Source: Thauera sp. UBA6194 (GTDB lineage Bacteria; Pseudomonadota; Gammaproteobacteria; Burkholderiales; Rhodocyclaceae). From it: a stretch of 64,000 nt of DNA. The stretch covers positions 1 through 64,000 of the forward strand of contig DITC01000071.1 of NCBI GenBank assembly GCA_002422685.1, in the 5' to 3' direction. Below are positions 60,284 to 64,000 of this stretch, piece after piece; the first letter of the stretch is position 1, and each line of letters opens with the position of its first letter. A program made the translations under genes and the position numbers. The notes below the pieces were generated by a model. It was not told where the DNA came from. It saw only the letters and a list, made by a program, of their open reading frames with translations, and did no database searches.

Positions 60284-61603
60284 TTGAACGACACCGTCGA
60301 TCTGCTCATCAATGCACGCTGGATCGCGCCGGTCGAGCCGGCGGACAGCGTTCTCGAGCATCACGCCGTTGCGGTGCGCGCCGGCCGCATCGTCGACCTG
60401 CTCCCGCAACGCGAAGCCCGGCAACGCTATCACGCAACGCGCGAAGTCGAACTCCCCACGCATCTGCTGATCCCGGGCATGGTGAATCTGCACGCGCATG
60501 CGGCGATGAACCTCATGCGCGGAATCGCCGACGACCTCCCGCTCATGCGCTGGCTCCAGGAGGCCATCTGGCCCACCGAGGCACGCCACGCAAGCACCAC
60601 CTTCGTACGCGACGGCACTCGCCTGGCCGCCGCAGAAATGTTGCGTGGCGGCGTCACCACCTGCAACGACATGTACTTCCACCCCGAAGCCGCCGCCGAG
60701 GCTTTCGCGGAGATGGGCATGCGCGCCGTGGTCGGCATGGTCATGATCGACTTCCCGACCGCCTACGCCAGCGATCCCGATGACTATCTGCGCAAGGGAC
60801 TGCGCGCACGCGATCAATGGACGAGCCACCCGCTGCTCGATTTTTCCATCGCGCCCCACGCGCCTTACACCGTATCGGACGCCAGCTTCGAGCGCACGCG
60901 CGCGATCGCCGACGAGCTCGAGCTCCCCATCCACATTCATGTCCATGAGACGCAGCAGGAAATCGCCGACGCGATCGCGGCGCACGGCTGCAGGCCCCTG
61001 TCCCGCCTCGCCCGTCTCGGCATGCTCGGCGAAAACACGATCGCGGTCCATGCCGTGCATCTGGACGACGCCGATCTCGCGCTGCTCACGCGCCACGACT
61101 GCAGCGTCGCCCACTGCCCCACGTCGAACATGAAGCTCGGCAGCGGGATCGCGCCCGTACCCCGACTCCTCTCGGCCGGCCTGCGCGTCGGGCTCGGCAC
61201 GGACGGTGCGGCGAGCAACAACCGTCTCGACATGTTCCATGAGATGCGCCACGCCGCCCTGCTCGCGAAAGCCGCCGCGCTGGACCCGACCGCGGTGCCC
61301 GCGCACGCCGCCTTGCGCATGGCCACCCTCGACGGCGCACGCGCACTCGGCCTGGACGAGCGCATCGGATCCATTGCCAAAGGGAAATGCGCCGACCTGT
61401 GCGCCGTCGACCTGGGCGACCCTCTCTGTCAGCCCTGTTTCGACCCGGTTTCGCACCTCGTTTATGTCGCCGGCCGGGAGCATGTATCGCACGTCTGGGT
61501 AAACGGCGAAACCCGCGTGGACAAAGGCGCTCCGCTGTTGCATATTAACGACATCGAATTGCTGCGGCTCACCTCAGTGTGGCAAACTAGATTCGGTAAT
61601 TGA
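60284..61603 (+). CDS. mtaD: 5-methylthioadenosine/S-adenosylhomocysteine deaminase-type amidohydrolase (TRZ/ATZ family)
   Basis: This 439-residue metal-dependent amidohydrolase deaminates adenosine derivatives such as methylthioadenosine or SAH. Metal-binding residues are visible: HAHAAMNLMRG near the start, HVHETQQE, HAVHLDD and GTDGAASNNRLDM. The start is a TTG at 60284 with GGAG seven bases upstream; no ATG fits. It is followed after 100 bases by an OmpA-family gene and then ubiG. Similar proteins are often mis-annotated as N-ethylammeline chlorohydrolases; SAH salvage near a SAM-dependent methyltransferase gene is sensible. Confidence 0.88.
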   Translation: MNDTVDLLINARWIAPVEPADSVLEHHAVAVRAGRIVDLLPQREARQRYHATREVELPTHLLIPGMVNLHAHAAMNLMRGIADDLPLMRWLQEAIWPTEARHASTTFVRDGTRLAAAEMLRGGVTTCNDMYFHPEAAAEAFAEMGMRAVVGMVMIDFPTAYASDPDDYLRKGLRARDQWTSHPLLDFSIAPHAPYTVSDASFERTRAIADELELPIHIHVHETQQEIADAIAAHGCRPLSRLARLGMLGENTIAVHAVHLDDADLALLTRHDCSVAHCPTSNMKLGSGIAPVPRLLSAGLRVGLGTDGAASNNRLDMFHEMRHAALLAKAAALDPTAVPAHAALRMATLDGARALGLDERIGSIAKGKCADLCAVDLGDPLCQPCFDPVSHLVYVAGREHVSHVWVNGETRVDKGAPLLHINDIELLRLTSVWQTRFGN

Positions 61604-61703
61604 ACTGGATATACTGGCTCAAACCTATGCGGAGGCGGCAATTCCGTTCGTCTTCGTTCCGTTCAATGGCACTTCCGGCGACTCGCCCATCAAAGAGGAA
61701 ACC

Positions 61704-62402
61704 ATGATCAAACAAACCAAGAAGCAGATGTTCATGCTGGCCGCCATCGCCTCGATCGGCCTGTCCGCCCCGAGCGCGTTCGCGCAGGTGAACGATGTCG
61801 TCGTCTCCGGCGACGGCGAAATCCCCTACGTGATCGACGCCCGTAACGTGGTTGCGCGTAGCGGCACCGGCCTGTGCTGGCGCACCGGCTACTGGAGCCC
61901 CGCCGCCGCCTCGACCGCCCTGGCTGGCGAGTTCCCGGTCGGCTGCGCTTGCGACTCCGACATCGTCCCGGCCGACCAGTGCACCACCCCGGTCGCTGCC
62001 GAAGCCCCGGCTCCCAAGCCCACCGCCGAGAAGATCAAGCTCGCCGCTGACGCCCTGTTCGACTTCGACAAGGCCACGCTGAAGCCCGAAGGCAAGGCCA
62101 AGCTCGACGAACTGGCTGCTCAGGCCAACGCGCTCAAGCTGGAAGTCATCCTGGCCGTCGGCCACACCGACCGCATCGGTTCGGAAGCCTACAACCAGCG
62201 TCTGTCCGAGCGCCGCGCTGCCGCGGTCAAGAACTACCTGGTCTCGCAAGGCGTCGACGCCAACCGCGTCTACACCGAAGGCAAGGGCGAAGTTCAGCCC
62301 GTGACCGGCAACCAGTGCGACAACGTGCGTGGCCGTGCAGCGCTGATCTCCTGCCTGCAGCCGGACCGTCGCGTCGAAGTGGAAGTCATCGGCTCCAAGT
62401 AA
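61704..62402 (+). CDS. OmpA-family outer membrane protein, peptidoglycan-associated
   Basis: This 232-residue protein has a signal peptide (residues 1-27, cleaved after AFA). A short N-terminal segment of about 75 residues contains Cys58, Cys81, Cys83 and Cys93. A Pro/Ala linker (about 97-110) leads to a C-terminal OmpA domain (about 111-232) with the peptidoglycan-binding signature GHTDRIGS and NQRLSERRAAAVKNYL. An eight-stranded barrel like that of E. coli OmpA does not fit in the N-terminus. Codon use is strongly biased (many GCT, AAG, CTG), as in very abundant proteins. A strong terminator follows. Confidence 0.92.
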   Translation: MIKQTKKQMFMLAAIASIGLSAPSAFAQVNDVVVSGDGEIPYVIDARNVVARSGTGLCWRTGYWSPAAASTALAGEFPVGCACDSDIVPADQCTTPVAAEAPAPKPTAEKIKLAADALFDFDKATLKPEGKAKLDELAAQANALKLEVILAVGHTDRIGSEAYNQRLSERRAAAVKNYLVSQGVDANRVYTEGKGEVQPVTGNQCDNVRGRAALISCLQPDRRVEVEVIGSK

Positions 62403-62421
62403 TTCCGGAACCGGTTACACG

Positions 62422-62447
62422 AAAGCCCTGCCTCGGCGGGGCTTTTT
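62422..62447 (+). terminator. Terminator downstream of the OmpA-family gene
   Basis: AAAGCCCTGCC (62422-62432) pairs with the facing GGCGGGGCTTT (62435-62445), leaving a small loop when the inner pairs open, followed by further T residues. It lies 20 bases after the stop and separates this gene from ubiG. Confidence 0.85.
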
Positions 62448-62503
62448 CATTTCTGCCGGACGCATCGCAAGCGCCCGGTTCGCGCCTGAAAGGATCGACT
62501 CAC

Positions 62504-63208
62504 ATGAACACCCTGAATGCCGACCCCGCCGAACTGCAGAAATTCAGCGAACTCGCCCACCGCTGGTGGGACCCCGCCTCCGAATTCAAGCCCCTGCACG
62601 ACATCAACCCGCTGCGCCTGGGCTGGATCGACGGCAAGAGCGCGCTGGCTGGCAAGGAGGTCCTGGACATCGGCTGTGGTGGCGGCATCCTCTCCGAAGG
62701 CATGGCGAGCCTCGGCGCCCGAGTGACCGGCATCGACCTGTCCGAAAAGGCCCTCAGCGTCGCGCGCCTGCATCTGTTCGAAAGCGGCCACAAAGTCGAC
62801 TACCAGCTCGTCAGCGCCGAGCAGCACGCTGAAGAAAACCCCGCGCGCTACGACGTGGTCACCTGCATGGAGATGCTCGAGCACGTCCCCGATCCGGCCA
62901 GCACCATCGCCGCCTGCGCAAAACTGGTCAAGCCGGACGGCCACGTGTTCCTGTCCACGCTCAATCGCAACCTCAAATCCTACGTGTTCGCGATCATCGG
63001 CGCCGAATACCTGCTCAAGCTACTGCCCGCTGGAACGCACGAGTACGCCAAGTTCCTCAAGCCCTCGGAGCTGACCCGTCACTGCCGCAACGCAGGCCTC
63101 GAAACCAGCGCCATCATCGGCCTGAGCTATAACCCGATCAGCCGGATCTACAGCCTCGGCGCAGACACCGATGTTAACTACATGGTGCACGCCCGACCGC
63201 AAGGCTGA
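62504..63208 (+). CDS. ubiG: Ubiquinone biosynthesis O-methyltransferase UbiG
   Basis: This 234-residue SAM-dependent enzyme carries out both O-methylations in ubiquinone synthesis. The family opening FSELAHRWWDPASEFKPLH is followed by the SAM motif VLDIGCGGGILSEG and by VTCMEMLEHVPDP. The membrane-associating region (RNLKSYVFAIIGAEYLLKLLP) is typical of UbiG. The ATG at 62504 has AAAGGA upstream. Ubiquinone is the electron acceptor of the complex I encoded elsewhere in this window. Confidence 0.98.
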   Translation: MNTLNADPAELQKFSELAHRWWDPASEFKPLHDINPLRLGWIDGKSALAGKEVLDIGCGGGILSEGMASLGARVTGIDLSEKALSVARLHLFESGHKVDYQLVSAEQHAEENPARYDVVTCMEMLEHVPDPASTIAACAKLVKPDGHVFLSTLNRNLKSYVFAIIGAEYLLKLLPAGTHEYAKFLKPSELTRHCRNAGLETSAIIGLSYNPISRIYSLGADTDVNYMVHARPQG

Positions 63209-63247
63209 GCCTCCCATTCCCCGGCGCTGAACCGTTCAAGACGTAAA

Positions 63248-63283
63248 AAGGGCGAGGAGACCCCAAGTCCCCTCGCCCTTTCT
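63248..63283. terminator. Bidirectional terminator between ubiG and lldP
   Basis: AAGGGCGAGG (63248-63257) pairs with CCTCGCCCTT (63271-63280) over a 13-base loop, with AAAAA before and TTT after. It suits the convergent ends of ubiG (+) and the permease gene (-). Confidence 0.8.
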
Positions 63284-63301
63284 GCATCCCGGCCCGATCG
63301 A

Positions 63302-64000
63302 TCAACCGAGCAGCGGATCGCTCACGCCGAGCACGTAGATCGCGACCATCGCCACCACCCCCGACATCAGCACGTAGTACACCGTCGGCCAGAAGGTCTT
63401 GCGCAGGATCGCGCCCTCGCGCCCCAGCAGCCCGACGGTCGCCGACGCGGCGACGACGTTATGGATGGCGACCATATTGCCCGCTGCGGCACCCACGGCC
63501 TGTGCCGCCACGATCATGGCGCCCGAGATGCCCAGCGTGTTCGCCACCCCGAACTGGAACTGGCTCAGCATCATGTTGCTCACCGTATTCGAGCCGGCGA
63601 TGAAAGCACCCAGCGCGCCCACCGAAGGCGCCAGCAAGGGATAAACGCCACCCACGCTGTCGGCCACCCACTGCGCCATCGCGATCGGCATGCTCGGCAA
63701 CTCGGCGGCGTTGACGCCGGAGTTGATCAGGATGCGCACCATTGGCACCGTGAACAGCAGCACGAAGCCCGCGCCGAGCAGCACGCGCGAAGACTCGCCC
63801 ACCGCCTTGGCCAGCGAGCGAGCGTGCATACCGTGCAGGAACACTGTGATCAGGACCACTGCAACCAGGATGCCACCCGGGAGGTAGAGCGGCATGAAGT
63901 TTGCGCTCACACCTTTCTCCCCCAGCATGTTCGGGAAATTGATGACCACCGCCTTGAGCGCGCCACCGACCTCGGGGAACACACGGCTGACGACCAGCAA
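63302..64000 (-). CDS. lldP: L-lactate permease family protein, C-terminal part (cut by window edge)
   Basis: Only the last 232 residues are in the window; the gene begins beyond position 64000. The visible part has at least five hydrophobic helices. It carries the family signatures GAFIAGSNTVSNMMLSQFQF and GNMVAIHNVVAASATVGLLG of LldP/GlcA lactate-glycolate proton symporters. The permease imports L-lactate (and possibly glycolate) through the inner membrane. The open frame reaches the edge without a stop, so no start can be assigned. A shared terminator separates it from ubiG. Confidence 0.88.
   Translation of the reverse strand: MLVVSRVFPEVGGALKAVVINFPNMLGEKGVSANFMPLYLPGGILVAVVLITVFLHGMHARSLAKAVGESSRVLLGAGFVLLFTVPMVRILINSGVNAAELPSMPIAMAQWVADSVGGVYPLLAPSVGALGAFIAGSNTVSNMMLSQFQFGVANTLGISGAMIVAAQAVGAAAGNMVAIHNVVAASATVGLLGREGAILRKTFWPTVYYVLMSGVVAMVAIYVLGVSDPLLG

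Overview
This window is ordinary, gene-dense, high-GC bacterial chromosome. I see no insertion sequences, phage genes, integrases, CRISPR arrays or rRNA genes. The gene content and order point to a betaproteobacterium, most likely in the Rhodocyclales (Thauera/Azoarcus-like). The main pointers are tpiA-secG-tRNA-Leu-nuoA..N, the carA-carB-greA / yhbY / rlmE-ftsH-folP-glmM block, a nadE-glnB pair, and the recN-nadK-hrcA-hemH neighbourhood. The taxonomic placement is inference from gene order and was not tested by a search.

Layout. 1-5.5 kb (+): a DnaJ-like protein with its own zinc centre, then a translationally coupled two-gene RND efflux system with no outer-membrane channel gene beside it. 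5.5-13.8 kb: serS, rarA, lolA and ftsK on the minus strand in the same order as in E. coli, but with a small plus-strand gene wedged between serS and rarA. A Crp/Fnr-family regulator takes the place that lrp holds in E. coli, divergent from trxB (+). A perfect CRP palindrome lies in the shared regulatory region. 13.8-17.6 kb: an Smr-domain protein with a three-fold repeated N-terminal motif, glnB and nadE (-), then a Nudix hydrolase.

17.6-33.9 kb (-): one long energy-metabolism unit, tpiA-secG-tRNA-Leu(GAG)-nuoABCDEFGHIJKLMN-DUF2818-Nudix. It encodes the complete 14-subunit proton-pumping NADH:quinone oxidoreductase (complex I). A good sigma-70-type promoter lies just upstream of tpiA, and the nuo genes are tightly packed with many start/stop overlaps.

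34-44 kb: a DUF2789 protein (+), the phosphate transporter pstSCAB without phoU, glmM, folP, ftsH and rlmE (all -), then divergent yhbY with a long basic tail. 44-53 kb (-): bamE, dapB, a cytosolic hybrid histidine kinase, carA, carB and greA. Pyrimidine/arginine precursor synthesis shares its transcription unit with a transcript-cleavage factor. The carA leader has a promoter, a possible initial GTTTT slippage run and a hairpin plus T-tract.

53-64 kb: fur (+), recN and nadK (-), hrcA and hemH (+), a Ser/Thr protein kinase fused to a cyclic-nucleotide-binding-like domain (-), mtaD, an OmpA-family protein and ubiG (+), and the 3' part of an L-lactate permease gene (-) running off the right edge.

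No stretch without a gene exceeds about 300 bases. The longest gaps are 33858-34123 (tpiA promoter and upstream of the DUF2789 gene), 6864-7125 (upstream of serS) and 48943-49161 (carA leader). Nothing here is a clear new defence or mobile system. The most unusual items are the kinase-cNMP fusion, the crp/trxB/ftsK regulatory arrangement, the Smr repeats, the orphan hybrid kinase upstream of carA, and the carA leader.
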